Source: Paenibacillus marchantiae
GTDB taxonomy: Bacteria; Bacillota; Bacilli; Paenibacillales; Paenibacillaceae
DNA: 64,000 nt
Assembly (NCBI RefSeq): GCF_028771845.1
Contig: NZ_CP118270.1
Coordinates: 4,526,001-4,590,000 of the forward strand
Reading direction: 5' to 3'
A model generated the notes under the pieces. The model was not told the DNA's origin and ran no database searches. It worked only from the letters and a program-made list of their open reading frames with translations. This document shows, one piece after another, positions 33,165-42,115 of the stretch (the first letter of the stretch is position 1; each line of letters starts with the position of its first letter). Both the position numbers and the translations under genes were made by a program.

Positions 33165-33758
33165 ATGACAACTAATAAAACAAATCCCAAGGTGGATGAA
33201 TATTTAAACAAAGCAAAGAAGTGGAAAGAAGAATCAGAGAAGCTAAGAGAGATCGTTCTATCCTGTGGCCTTACAGAAGACTATAAATGGATGCATCCTT
33301 GTTACACGTTGGAGAATAAAAACATCGTTATCATTCATGGATTTAAGGAGTATTGTGCGCTTCTTTTCCATAAAGGAGCCTTGTTAAAGGATAAGCAGGG
33401 TATTCTAATCCAACAAACAGAAAATGTACAAGCTGCCCGCCAAATCCGGTTCACCAATCTTCAACAAATCGTTGACTTGGAAACTATCCTGAAAGAGTAC
33501 ATTCTTGAAGCCATTGAGGTTGAAAAGGCCGGATTGAAAGTGGAACTCAAAAAGAATACAGAATATGCTGTTCCAGAAGAGTTTCAAACAAAACTGGATG
33601 AAAATCCTGCTTTGAAAACGGCATTTGAAGCATTGACGCCTGGACGTCAACGAGCATACCTTTTTTATTTTTCGCAACCCAAGCAATCCAAAACACGCGA
33701 GTCCAGGGTTGAGAAATCTACACAGCAGATTCTGGATGGTAAAGGGTTAAATGATTAA
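33165..33758 (+). CDS. YdeI-family protein (DUF1801-type)
   Basis: This 197-residue protein resembles B. subtilis YdeI. The DUF1801 core spans about residues 15-115 (LREIVLSCGLTEDYKWMHPCYTLENKNIVIIHGFKEYCALLF in outline, then LLKDKQGILI), and the C-terminal ~80 residues are the usual helical extension (ALTPGRQRAYLFYFSQPKQSKTRESR). The DUF1801 fold is related to frataxin-like proteins such as YdhG/Fra, which also occurs in this window. The molecular role of YdeI is not well defined. The gene is monocistronic with a terminator at 33815. Confidence 0.85.
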   Translation: MTTNKTNPKVDEYLNKAKKWKEESEKLREIVLSCGLTEDYKWMHPCYTLENKNIVIIHGFKEYCALLFHKGALLKDKQGILIQQTENVQAARQIRFTNLQQIVDLETILKEYILEAIEVEKAGLKVELKKNTEYAVPEEFQTKLDENPALKTAFEALTPGRQRAYLFYFSQPKQSKTRESRVEKSTQQILDGKGLND

Positions 33759-33814
33759 ACCGTTAATGTAATTTGGGAAGCAGCCTGTTTTAAAATAATT
33801 TATATGCGTCGAAG

Positions 33815-33840
33815 CACCTGCCTTTGTAGGTGTTTTTTTG
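33815..33840 (+). terminator. Terminator after the YdeI-family gene
   Basis: The stem CACCTGC/GTAGGTG (one wobble) with a CTTT loop is followed by seven T. Confidence 0.85.
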
Positions 33841-33869
33841 TTTTGTCTTTTGTCGAATATGAAAGCATC

Positions 33870-33898
33870 TTGTCAAATGTACTATTGCATGGTATCGT
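33870..33898 (+). promoter_or_regulatory. Promoter of the siderophore-binding protein gene
   Basis: A -35 box TTGTCA (33870-33875), a 17-bp spacer and a -10 box TATCGT (33893-33898). The Fur box begins where the -10 box ends. Confidence 0.5.
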
Positions 33899-33913
33899 TG
33901 ATAACGATTATCA
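33899..33913. promoter_or_regulatory. Fur box
   Basis: TGATAACGATTATCA is a 7-1-7 dyad that differs from the Bacillus Fur box TGATAATNATTATCA at one base. It overlaps the transcription start, so Fur with iron would repress the gene. Confidence 0.85.
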
Positions 33914-33940
33914 ATATCATTTGAAGAAGGTGGGTTTATT

Positions 33941-34969
33941 TTGCTGAAACGAAGAAACTCGATATGGCTTTTGTCTGCTCTCATTATATTGCTTGTACTG
34001 AGTGCATGCGGTCAGGCCGCAACGACAAGCAATACAACGGAGACAACAACAACCGGAGCTGCGGACACTGAATCATCAACCGATTCAACTTCTGCGTCTG
34101 GTGCCGCTACCACAACAGGTGCCGAGGGAGAGACCGTTACATATCAGTCAGATGCAGGTGAAGTGGAAGTACCTGTGGATCCGAAGCGGATTATCGATCT
34201 GACCGCATTTTCAACAGGTTACTTTGTTGCACTTGATGCTCCAGTCGTCGGTGCAACGTCAGGCGCCATAAACAACAAGTACATTAAGGATCAGCTCAAA
34301 AGTGAGGGGGCAACAGATCTGGGAGAGCAGCCAACAGCCGAGCAACTGATCAGCCTAAAGCCTGATCTGATCATCGCATACACCAGTATGGAGGGTCTCG
34401 ACAAGTTGTCGCAAATTGCACCAGTGGTACAGTTACAATATGGTAAGCGAAATTTCAAGGATCTCATGTTGGAGATGGGTAAACTAACCAATAGAGAAGC
34501 CCAGGCAAAAGACTGGATTTCGCAATGGGAAGCGAAGATCAATGAGCTCAAGCCAAAAGTACTTGCCGCTGTGGGAGATCGTACAGTCTCCATTTTGAAT
34601 CCATACGCCAAAGGATTATTTGTATTTGGGCATAATTACGGTCGTGGTGGTGAAATACTCTATGACGAATTTGGCCTCAAGGCACCAAAAAGGGCTCAGA
34701 CAGAGGCAATTGACAGTGGCACAGGCTGGGCATCAATCTCGATGGAAGTGTTACCGGAATATGCAGGCGACATCATTTTCACCAGCCCGTGGTCAGGAGA
34801 TACAACCGATCCGAAGATTGTTTATGATAATACGGTGTGGAAAAACCTAACTGCGGTCAAAGAGGGCCATGTGTTCCAGCTTGATCCGACCTCCGATACA
34901 TACAACGACCCTGTATCGCTTGAAGGTCAGCTGAAATTTATTTCGGACAGCCTGCTTTCGGTGAAGTAG
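33941..34969 (+). CDS. Iron-siderophore ABC binding lipoprotein
   Basis: This 342-residue class III solute-binding protein (FecB/FhuD-like, close to the FeuA/YclQ group) has a lipobox LSAC with Cys23. A long Thr/Ser-rich linker follows (about 25-65), then VPVDPKRIIDL, YFVALDAPVVGATSG, AEQLISLKPDLIIAY and the C-terminal lobe with DIIFTSPWSGD. It would capture a ferric siderophore at the outer face. No permease or ATPase genes adjoin, so it must share a transporter encoded elsewhere. The TTG start follows AAGGTGGG. A strong Fur box at the promoter confirms iron control. Confidence 0.9.
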   Translation: MLKRRNSIWLLSALIILLVLSACGQAATTSNTTETTTTGAADTESSTDSTSASGAATTTGAEGETVTYQSDAGEVEVPVDPKRIIDLTAFSTGYFVALDAPVVGATSGAINNKYIKDQLKSEGATDLGEQPTAEQLISLKPDLIIAYTSMEGLDKLSQIAPVVQLQYGKRNFKDLMLEMGKLTNREAQAKDWISQWEAKINELKPKVLAAVGDRTVSILNPYAKGLFVFGHNYGRGGEILYDEFGLKAPKRAQTEAIDSGTGWASISMEVLPEYAGDIIFTSPWSGDTTDPKIVYDNTVWKNLTAVKEGHVFQLDPTSDTYNDPVSLEGQLKFISDSLLSVK

Positions 34970-34993
34970 TCCTTGAGTAATATATATTCTTTC

Positions 34994-35026
34994 AACCCTT
35001 TGGCGAATCTGGACCAAAGGGTTTTT
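34994..35026 (+). terminator. Terminator after the siderophore-binding gene
   Basis: A 10-bp perfect stem AACCCTTTGG/CCAAAGGGTT with a 10-base loop, then TTTTT. Confidence 0.85.
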
Positions 35027-35089
35027 CAATTTCATTTTCATGATAATATGAGATGAATGCGAAATAAATCTGGGTTAGGAGAAGATAAT

Positions 35090-35461
35090 ATGGACGTTTT
35101 TGCAGAATATCTAGCACGAATTGATAACCTGGGACATCGGGATCGTACGGAAGAAGTTTTAGAATGGATTATCAAGAAATACCCCAATTTAGTACCAAAA
35201 ATAGCGTGGAATCAGCCCATGTTTACCGATCATGGCACATTTATTATTGGATTTAGTGTATCCAAACATCATTTGGCTGTGGCGCCTGAAAAGGCAGGGA
35301 TTAATCATTTTTCCGATGAAATTGTGAATGCCGGTTATGAGCACACCAAGGAGTTGGTGCGTATCCGGTGGGATGGGCCGGTTGATTTTTCATTACTGGA
35401 ACGAATGATTGATTTCAACATTACGGAAAAAGCAGACTGTTCAACCTTTTGGCGGAAATAG
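35090..35461 (+). CDS. fra: Frataxin-like iron chaperone (Fra/YdhG)
   Basis: This 123-residue DUF1801-fold protein is very close to B. subtilis YdhG, also called Fra, in length and sequence (FAEYLARIDN, KIAWNQPMFTDHGTFIIGFS, HHLAVAPEKAGINHFSDEI, FNITEKADCSTFWRK). Fra hands iron to iron-sulfur cluster and heme synthesis. The ATG at 35090 lies 8 bases after AGGAG and gives the family length; an earlier in-frame start at 35057 has no site. It follows the Fur-controlled siderophore gene, separated by a terminator, so it has its own promoter but shares the iron theme. Confidence 0.92.
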   Translation: MDVFAEYLARIDNLGHRDRTEEVLEWIIKKYPNLVPKIAWNQPMFTDHGTFIIGFSVSKHHLAVAPEKAGINHFSDEIVNAGYEHTKELVRIRWDGPVDFSLLERMIDFNITEKADCSTFWRK

Positions 35462-35483
35462 GCATGATCGATAGCCTACAACA

Positions 35484-35525
35484 AAAGACCTCGCTCTCAC
35501 TTACGTCGGTGAGCGGGGTCTTTGT
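35484..35525. terminator. Convergent terminator between fra and the LysR gene
   Basis: The stem AAAGACCTCGCTC/GAGCGGGGTCTTT (one wobble) has a 16-base loop and A/T flanks on both sides. Confidence 0.8.
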
Positions 35526-35530
35526 AATGG

Positions 35531-36421
35531 TCATTCAGTAATTGGTTTGCACATTGCACCAAAATAATCTATGACTACGCTGCGAAACGCGATAGCTGCT
35601 TTCGAGATATATCTGTTTTTATGCGACAATAAAGCAATTTCCCGCACAAGGTTCTGATCCTCGATCCGGAGATATACAATTCGTTCCTGCGGGTTTCTTG
35701 CTGTATTGGGTATAAAGGCAATCCCAATCTCCGCCTCCACAAGTGCAGTTAATCTTGCAGGCTCATCTCCTTCATAAACATACTTCGGTACGAATCCGAC
35801 GGATTGACATTTGGAGTCCACCAGATCACGAATACCATATCCTTTTGTCACCCCCACAAACCACTCATCCTTAAGCTCTTCTAATGTGATGCTGCTTCGA
35901 TCCGCATATCGATGACCGAGAGGCACAGCTACTACAATTGGGTCCTGGAACAGCATCTGACATTCGATATCATCTCCCTGGATTGGAGGGGAAGACAGGC
36001 AAAAATCAATTTCGCCTCGGTGGAGAAGGATGGACATGTCTTCCAACGTAACCATTTGTACATGAAACTGAACATTCGGCTTATTTTTTCGGAATTCCCG
36101 CAAGATTCCTGGTAATGTGCTTGCTGTAGTGACTGCCAATTGAAGTGTACCGTGATCCGGGTTGGAGAGATCAGCAATTTCCTGTTTTCCCTGTTCCAAT
36201 TCGAATAAGGCTTTTTCGGTCCGTCGAAGGAATGTTCTTCCGAATTCGTTTAACCGCAGCTTTCTGCCCAATCGATCAAATAACGGTGCACCCAAGTCAT
36301 CCTCCAAACGTTGTATTGTCTTGCTCAGTGAGGATTGAGTGACATGCAGCTTACCCGCAGCTTCCGTAACATGTTCACATCGGGCTAACGTTAGAAAATA
36401 GCGTAGCTGAAGAAGTTCCAT
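35531..36421 (-). CDS. LysR-family regulator
   Basis: This 296-residue LysR-type regulator has an N-terminal helix-turn-helix (LRYFLTLARCEHVTEAAGKL, TQSSLSKTIQRLEDDLG) and a C-terminal effector domain from about residue 90 (GTLQLAVTTASTLPGILREF, FVGVTKGYGIRDLV). It is closest to the CynR/GltC-like branch in general form. It is divergent from an MFS efflux gene, with a TGGAAT-N10-ATTCCA dyad in between, which suggests that it controls that gene. The ligand is unknown. Confidence 0.93.
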   Translation of the reverse strand: MELLQLRYFLTLARCEHVTEAAGKLHVTQSSLSKTIQRLEDDLGAPLFDRLGRKLRLNEFGRTFLRRTEKALFELEQGKQEIADLSNPDHGTLQLAVTTASTLPGILREFRKNKPNVQFHVQMVTLEDMSILLHRGEIDFCLSSPPIQGDDIECQMLFQDPIVVAVPLGHRYADRSSITLEELKDEWFVGVTKGYGIRDLVDSKCQSVGFVPKYVYEGDEPARLTALVEAEIGIAFIPNTARNPQERIVYLRIEDQNLVREIALLSHKNRYISKAAIAFRSVVIDYFGAMCKPITE

Positions 36422-36475
36422 TTCGCACCACTCTCTTATTCCTTTTAGTTCATCAAATCATAACATAAAATGCGT

Positions 36476-36497
36476 TGGAATAAATAAAGGGATTCCA
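36476..36497. promoter_or_regulatory. LysR-type operator candidate
   Basis: The arms TGGAAT and ATTCCA flank 10 bp and include a T-N11-A core. The dyad lies between the divergent LysR and MFS genes, 36 bp before the MFS start codon. Confidence 0.5.
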
Positions 36498-36532
36498 TTA
36501 AGATGACAACAGAAGAAGGAGGGGTATACATA

Positions 36533-37918
36533 ATGAACGCTCGAAATATATGGTTAATGATATCTGTAGGCTTGGGAATCATGCTGAATCCGCTCAATTC
36601 CTCCATGATATCTATAGCGATTGCAAGACTACAACAGGAGTTTATACTTGATGTTACGACCGTGTCATGGATTATTTTTTCCTTTTACATTGCAAGTGCT
36701 GTGGCTCAACCGGTCATGGGCAAGTGCAGTGATCTGTTCGGCCGCAGAAAGATATTCCTTATCGGTCTGGTTGTTGTCTTTGGTTCCTCCATGTTAGCTC
36801 CGTTATCTCCAGACTTTTCTTGGCTTATCGTATTCCGGATCATTCAATCTGTTGGAACAAGCATGATGGTAGCCGTCGGAATGGCGATTGTAAGAATCCA
36901 CGTTACTGAGAAGCAGGCTGCTGCCCTGTCTATCCTTGCGATGTTCCTGTCCGGTGCAGCCGCGATAGGCCCTTTTATTGGCGGTGTATTGATTCATTGG
37001 TGGAACTGGCAAAGTATTTTTCTAGTGAATATTCCATTGGTGATCGCAAGCTTTATATTCGCCTGGAAAACCATTCCCAAAGAAGCGGCACTTAAATCCA
37101 ACTATGGCAACATGTCCATCAGAAAATGGTTCCTGCTGATTGATGCGCCCGGCATATTCTTGTTCACCGTCGCATTGGTGACTCTGCTAATGAGCGTGCT
37201 TTCCGTTAAATCAACCGGACATCTTTTAACTGGGCACCTTATGGCAGGGGGGATCGGTTTGCTTGCATTAGCAAGTTTTATCCGACATGAATTGAAAACA
37301 GCGTTCCCCTTTATTCCGCTGAAAGTATTTGCCAAATATCCTGAAATGACCTGGGTTAATGTACAATTTATGCTGGTTAACACTCTGTTTTACGCTCTGT
37401 TTTTTGGTGTGCCATCTTATTTACAGCAGGTACGCCATCTGAACGAAGTTCATACAGGACTATTGATGCTAACCCTTGGTTTATGTTCACTCATCAGTTC
37501 TCCTCTCGCCGGACGCTGGATTGACAAATCAGGTACGCGGCCAGCTTTGATCGTTTCAGCGGTGTTAATGACGTTCGGGTCCATCTTGATTGTGGCATTG
37601 GATAAAGGCTCACCAGTGGTGAATGTCATCTTGCCCTTAGCTGTATTTGGTATAAGTAATGGGCTCAACAGTGTTGGTATGCAGGCGGCTTTGTTTAAGA
37701 GCACACCCAAAGATATGATCGGTGTCGCTTCAGGTATTTTTAATACATCGAGATATCTGGGGACCATTTTGTCATCGTTGTTGATTGGAATTGTCATGGG
37801 AGACACATTCAGTTTTATAGGATTTCAAATGCTCGGAATCATCCTGACGGTATTAGCTGCATCTTTAATCATGATGACCTTACGACGCCAGAAATCATCG
37901 GCAACGCAGACGTTATAG
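36533..37918 (+). CDS. MFS drug-type efflux transporter (DHA2-like)
   Basis: This 461-residue major-facilitator protein has 12-14 predicted membrane segments. The first loop has the MFS signature GKCSDLFGRRKIF, and motif C-like GAAAIGPFIGGVLIHW is present in segment 5, which marks drug/H+ antiporters. It would export a small toxic compound. The ATG at 36533 follows GGAGG; 10 upstream codons have no better site. The divergent LysR gene is its likely regulator. Confidence 0.9.
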   Translation: MNARNIWLMISVGLGIMLNPLNSSMISIAIARLQQEFILDVTTVSWIIFSFYIASAVAQPVMGKCSDLFGRRKIFLIGLVVVFGSSMLAPLSPDFSWLIVFRIIQSVGTSMMVAVGMAIVRIHVTEKQAAALSILAMFLSGAAAIGPFIGGVLIHWWNWQSIFLVNIPLVIASFIFAWKTIPKEAALKSNYGNMSIRKWFLLIDAPGIFLFTVALVTLLMSVLSVKSTGHLLTGHLMAGGIGLLALASFIRHELKTAFPFIPLKVFAKYPEMTWVNVQFMLVNTLFYALFFGVPSYLQQVRHLNEVHTGLLMLTLGLCSLISSPLAGRWIDKSGTRPALIVSAVLMTFGSILIVALDKGSPVVNVILPLAVFGISNGLNSVGMQAALFKSTPKDMIGVASGIFNTSRYLGTILSSLLIGIVMGDTFSFIGFQMLGIILTVLAASLIMMTLRRQKSSATQTL

Positions 37919-38182
37919 TGTCGAATCTCATAATTCACATCATTACGTAGTCATATATTGCTTTCGAAATTGAAGCGGAGACAATCCGATATAGCGTGCT
38001 TATTTAATACAAACAGCTTCTTTTTTTAAACGAAATTTAAGATACGCATTAAACCAATGTAAGGTTGATCTTCTATACTTGCCTCTGAGCTTCAAAAATC
38101 ATTCGAGGGAGAGATTTATATCAATCATTCACGTTCATACACATCAAATCGAATCAGAATAACAGCCATCAGCGCACTCGCT

Positions 38183-40324
38183 ATGATTCTGACCGCATGC
38201 CCAATCATAAGTACGGGTAGTGCTGCCGCTAATGCAGCTCCTGTATCTGCTATTTCACAGGCCACAAAAGATATTCAGGCTCAAGCGCCTATCCAATATC
38301 GAATTCAAGCCCGGCTGGATGAGAAGAAGATGACCATAGAGGGGAGTGAATCCATTACTTACAGAAATACGAGCAAAGATACATTGAAGCAACTGGTTTT
38401 TCATACTTATGCTGATGCCAATCTTTCGGAATCGACACAGACGACCATGTTTAAACATTCCAATGAAGAGATTAGCAAAAATAACCCTGATAAGAAACCG
38501 GAAGACTTTCTTGGAGGAATTGATATTGAGAAGGTGACGACCGGTGGGCAAGCCCTTGATTTCAGTAATAAAGACCAAGCTATGTCGGTGAAATTGGAGC
38601 AAGCCCTTCAGCCTGGTGAATCCGTGACGGTTCAAGTCCATTTTAATCTGAAGATTCCCTATGGCTCACAGCGGTTATCGTATTACAAAGATATTATCAA
38701 TGGGGCTCATTGGTTCCCTGTAATGTCAGTCTATGACGAGGCCAAGCATGAATGGGATAGCAAACCTTACAGTAAAACATTTGAAACGGATTATTATACT
38801 TCCGCGGATTATGAAGTTCAGTTCAATGTTCCCGATCAATATCAGGTAGTTATGCCTGGTACGATAACCACACGGGAGGATGCAGAGACTGGACGCAAAC
38901 TGGTATCCACCGTAGCCAAGAATACGAGGGAGTTTGCTTTCTTTGCCAGCCCGAACTTCAAAGTGGACAGCGTAACCCGGAATGGCCTCACCGTAGAGTA
39001 TTATTATTTTGACAACCAGCCAGGTAAGAAAAAGATCGTTGATGGGTATGTTGATCAAGCATTCAAAGCCATTGATTTTTTCAGTGATAAATACGGTAAA
39101 TACCCTTATCCTGAATTCCGGATTGTTGAATCATATGTAGAAGGTGTAGCTATCGAGTATTCAAGGCTTATCCAAATGGGGCAAATCGGAATAAATTCTG
39201 CTCCACAACAAGACACGGTATTTGTGCATGAAATCGCGCACCAGTGGTTTCATGCGTTAATCGGGAATAATTCGGAGACAGAGTCTTTCCTGGACGAAGG
39301 CTTTGCAGATTTCTCCAAAGTGTATTTTTCTGAGAAGCAGGGGGATACGATGAATGGGTTCAAGTCCATCCAATTTGACGATTCCACTGTGGATAAGGCT
39401 ATTGCTTCAACTAATGACGAGGTGGGAGATTGGGCAAGCCCAGTTTATTACGATAAAGGCCGCCAAGCGATATATCAATTGTACCGTTCCGTCGGGGAAG
39501 AGAAATTCGATGCCTTTATGAAAGAGTATTTTAAACGCTATGTGTACCAAAACGCTACGATTGACGGACTTCTGCAAACGATAGAAGATGTACTGGGGAA
39601 AGAGGCGCGAGATGATATGAAGACGGCTTTATATGAGCCTAATTTTACGCTGAAGCCCGAGTATCAACTGTCGAATGAGGAGAAAACGGCATACCTGCAT
39701 GATCAGTTTCAATCGTTGTATGGATCAGCGTTAACTCAGGTTCCGAATTTACCTTTTGAAACGATGAGCCGTGTGATGGATAAAGCCCTTCAAGGTGAGC
39801 GGTTAGCCATTGTGCTCAGTGATCAGGTGAGCAAGGCAGCGAACAAACAACAGGAAGCTATGGTAAACCAACTGACAACTCTTCTGGATTTAACCGGAGT
39901 GAAGTATGACCTGATCCAGGACCGGCAGGAATTGAAGCAAAAAATGAAAAAAGAACTAGCTACCAGCAACCTGATTGTACTTGGTAACGCCAAATCAAAT
40001 GGTTTGGTACAAGCATTAAAATCCAGCATTATAGACCGTGCTACCCATATCGGGTTTAAATGGAAAACGACTATGAACCAACCGTCTGCTGCTGGAGCCT
40101 ATGTGATCAAACACCCTTATAATCAAAATCGTTTGATGCTGCACTACTTCTGGAATGAAGATCATCTGAGCAGTGGGAGTCTTGAACCATTTATGATGAA
40201 GATGCAGCAATCCATTGGATTCAGCAGCGCTTATTATCAGTACTATATGTTGGACAAGACGGGCAAGGTAACCCTGGATAAAAAAGTGGAAAATCCACTT
40301 TCAAAATTATTCGCTGAGGAATAA
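38183..40324 (+). CDS. M1-family zinc metallopeptidase lipoprotein, true start upstream of the first ATG
   Basis: This gluzincin peptidase has an N-terminal beta domain, then the catalytic site HEIAHQWFH (His349, Glu350, His353) and Glu372 18 residues later, the M1 spacing. The aminopeptidase GAMEN motif is replaced by GVAIEYSRL, so strict aminopeptidase specificity is not assured. A lipobox LTAC begins three residues after the first ATG, and the basic part of the signal peptide (SNRIRITAISALA) lies upstream in the same open frame back to 38069. No ATG, GTG or TTG occurs there. GAGGGAGAG at 38105 suggests an ATT or ATC start at 38114-38122. The ~700-residue protein would be anchored outside the membrane. 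Confidence 0.85.
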   Translation: MILTACPIISTGSAAANAAPVSAISQATKDIQAQAPIQYRIQARLDEKKMTIEGSESITYRNTSKDTLKQLVFHTYADANLSESTQTTMFKHSNEEISKNNPDKKPEDFLGGIDIEKVTTGGQALDFSNKDQAMSVKLEQALQPGESVTVQVHFNLKIPYGSQRLSYYKDIINGAHWFPVMSVYDEAKHEWDSKPYSKTFETDYYTSADYEVQFNVPDQYQVVMPGTITTREDAETGRKLVSTVAKNTREFAFFASPNFKVDSVTRNGLTVEYYYFDNQPGKKKIVDGYVDQAFKAIDFFSDKYGKYPYPEFRIVESYVEGVAIEYSRLIQMGQIGINSAPQQDTVFVHEIAHQWFHALIGNNSETESFLDEGFADFSKVYFSEKQGDTMNGFKSIQFDDSTVDKAIASTNDEVGDWASPVYYDKGRQAIYQLYRSVGEEKFDAFMKEYFKRYVYQNATIDGLLQTIEDVLGKEARDDMKTALYEPNFTLKPEYQLSNEEKTAYLHDQFQSLYGSALTQVPNLPFETMSRVMDKALQGERLAIVLSDQVSKAANKQQEAMVNQLTTLLDLTGVKYDLIQDRQELKQKMKKELATSNLIVLGNAKSNGLVQALKSSIIDRATHIGFKWKTTMNQPSAAGAYVIKHPYNQNRLMLHYFWNEDHLSSGSLEPFMMKMQQSIGFSSAYYQYYMLDKTGKVTLDKKVENPLSKLFAEE

Positions 40325-40404
40325 CCCGAAGTGTTCATTCTTATAAAGAAAGATTAAATACCTTGGCAATTGTCATCGGAAGATCATCATATTGTTTGTT
40401 ATAG

Positions 40405-40430
40405 AGTCGCCTATATGGCGACTTTTTTTA
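40405..40430 (+). terminator. Terminator after the M1 peptidase gene
   Basis: A 7-bp stem AGTCGCC/GGCGACT with a TATAT loop, then seven T. The stem is the same as in the terminator after helD. Confidence 0.9.
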
Positions 40431-40530
40431 TTTAAGTTCAATTTAGGTTTTTAAAAGTAGTCCTGAAGGGTAAATATAACGTGGATCTTTAAATGGATGT
40501 CAAATAAAACGTTGCGGAGGAAAGTGAAGA

Positions 40531-40581
40531 ATGTTAGGGAAAGCATTGATTGTTAATATACTGCAAATAATAACAATATAA
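40531..40581 (+). CDS. Candidate 16-residue small peptide upstream of the amino-acid transporter
   Basis: The frame reads MLGKALIVNILQIITI and stops with TAA. A strong GGAGG lies 10 bases before its ATG, better than for many real genes here. The peptide is short, with one Lys and a hydrophobic tail. It could be a leader peptide that affects the transporter genes 89 bp downstream, or a free small membrane peptide. Evidence is limited to the ribosome binding site and the position. Confidence 0.35.
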   Translation: MLGKALIVNILQIITI

Positions 40582-40669
40582 TGTGCAAAGACACCTAAAA
40601 ATGTACGACAGTAACATCAATGACAAGAAAATGATTAGGATTCGGAGAACACCGAGATGAGGAGGACAT

Positions 40670-42115
40670 ATGAAAACAACCAAGGTCTCATTTTTTGTAC
40701 TATCACTAATTCTGCTCCTAGTGGCGGGGTTATCCGGATGGTCGGGGGATGCCAATGCAAACTCCAATTCAGGTAAAACCTATGTGATCGGTACGGACAT
40801 CACATTTGCACCGTTTGAATATCAAGATGAAAACGGGGATTATGTAGGCATCGATATGGATTTGCTGGATGCGATCGCCAAAGACCAGAACTTTAATTAT
40901 CAAATCAAAGCCCTGGGATTTAATGCGGCTGTGCAAGCTCTTGAGTCCAATCAGGTGGATGGCGTTATTGCCGGGATGAGTATTACAGATGAACGGAAAC
41001 AAAAGTTTGATTTCTCAGAGCATTACTATGAATCAGGCGTTGTTATGGGAATTAGTGCCAATAATGATACTGTAAAAAGCTACGAAGATCTTCGCGGTAA
41101 AAAGGTCGCCGTGAAAACGGGCACAGAAGGATACAGCTTTGCTGAGTCTATCGCCTCAAAATATGGTTTTACCATTGTTCCATTCGACGATTCTTCGCAA
41201 ATGTATGATGATGTGAAAACTGGAAACTCGGTTGCGTGTTTTGAAGATGAACCTGTTCTAAGATTTGGGGTAAATCAGAATAACGGTTTAAAAATCGTGA
41301 CCAAGAAAGAAGACGGGGCTTCCTACGGATTTGCGGTTAGCAAGGGACAGAACCAGGAACTCCTAAAGATGTTTAATGACGGCCTAACGAATATTAAGGT
41401 AAGCGGGGAGTATGATCGTATTAAAGGGAACTACCTTGGTGAAAATGCCGTTGCGGCAAATCAGGGTCGTTGGGAATTAGTCCAAAAATCTCTGCCCGCA
41501 CTGTTCAAAGGTCTGGGAAATACCCTCTTATATACGATTATTTCGCTGTTTTTCGCTTTCATCATCGGCTTGATCTTTGGTTTTATGAAAGTGGGTCAAA
41601 ATAAGTTCCTTCGTGGGGTCGCTACTGTATTTGTGGATATTTTCCGCGGGATACCGTTGATCGTCTTGGCATTCTTTATTTATTTCGGGATTCCTCAGGC
41701 GATGGGCTTCACCATGCCGCTGTTCCTGGCCGCCATTCTCACGTTGAGTCTGAATGCAGGGGCGTACGTAACGGAAATTATACGCGGGGGTATTCAATCG
41801 ATTGATCGTGGACAGATGGAAGCTGCCCGTTCATTGGGACTTCCTTATCGCAAAGCGATGATAAAGATTGTAATCCCTCAGGCCATACGGGTTATGATTC
41901 CTTCATTTATTAATCAGATGGTTATTACATTGAAAGATACGTCAATCTTGTCCGTCATTGGTCTGGTGGAGTTGACGCAATCCGGTAAGATTGTCATCGC
42001 AAGAACTTTCGCCTCTTTCGACATTTGGTTGACTGTTGCGATTATGTACCTGATTGTAATCATCACATTGACTAAAATTGCTGACTACCTGGAGGTGAGG
42101 GTTCGTCGTGGGTAA
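40670..42115 (+). CDS. Fused amino-acid-binding protein and permease (GlnPH type)
   Basis: This 481-residue protein joins a PAO-type amino-acid-binding domain (about residues 37-265: TDITFAPFEYQDENGDYVGIDMDLLDAI, then VDGVIAGMSITDERKQKFDFSE) to a permease domain with about five membrane segments (285-475; EAA loop YVTEIIRGGIQSIDRGQMEAARSLG in outline). The order matches lactococcal GlnP. The N-terminus is a hydrophobic signal or anchor without a lipobox Cys (AGLSGW). With the GlnQ ATPase encoded downstream it forms a polar amino-acid importer, probably for glutamine or glutamate. The downstream start overlaps its end by 8 bases. Confidence 0.92.
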   Translation: MKTTKVSFFVLSLILLLVAGLSGWSGDANANSNSGKTYVIGTDITFAPFEYQDENGDYVGIDMDLLDAIAKDQNFNYQIKALGFNAAVQALESNQVDGVIAGMSITDERKQKFDFSEHYYESGVVMGISANNDTVKSYEDLRGKKVAVKTGTEGYSFAESIASKYGFTIVPFDDSSQMYDDVKTGNSVACFEDEPVLRFGVNQNNGLKIVTKKEDGASYGFAVSKGQNQELLKMFNDGLTNIKVSGEYDRIKGNYLGENAVAANQGRWELVQKSLPALFKGLGNTLLYTIISLFFAFIIGLIFGFMKVGQNKFLRGVATVFVDIFRGIPLIVLAFFIYFGIPQAMGFTMPLFLAAILTLSLNAGAYVTEIIRGGIQSIDRGQMEAARSLGLPYRKAMIKIVIPQAIRVMIPSFINQMVITLKDTSILSVIGLVELTQSGKIVIARTFASFDIWLTVAIMYLIVIITLTKIADYLEVRVRRG

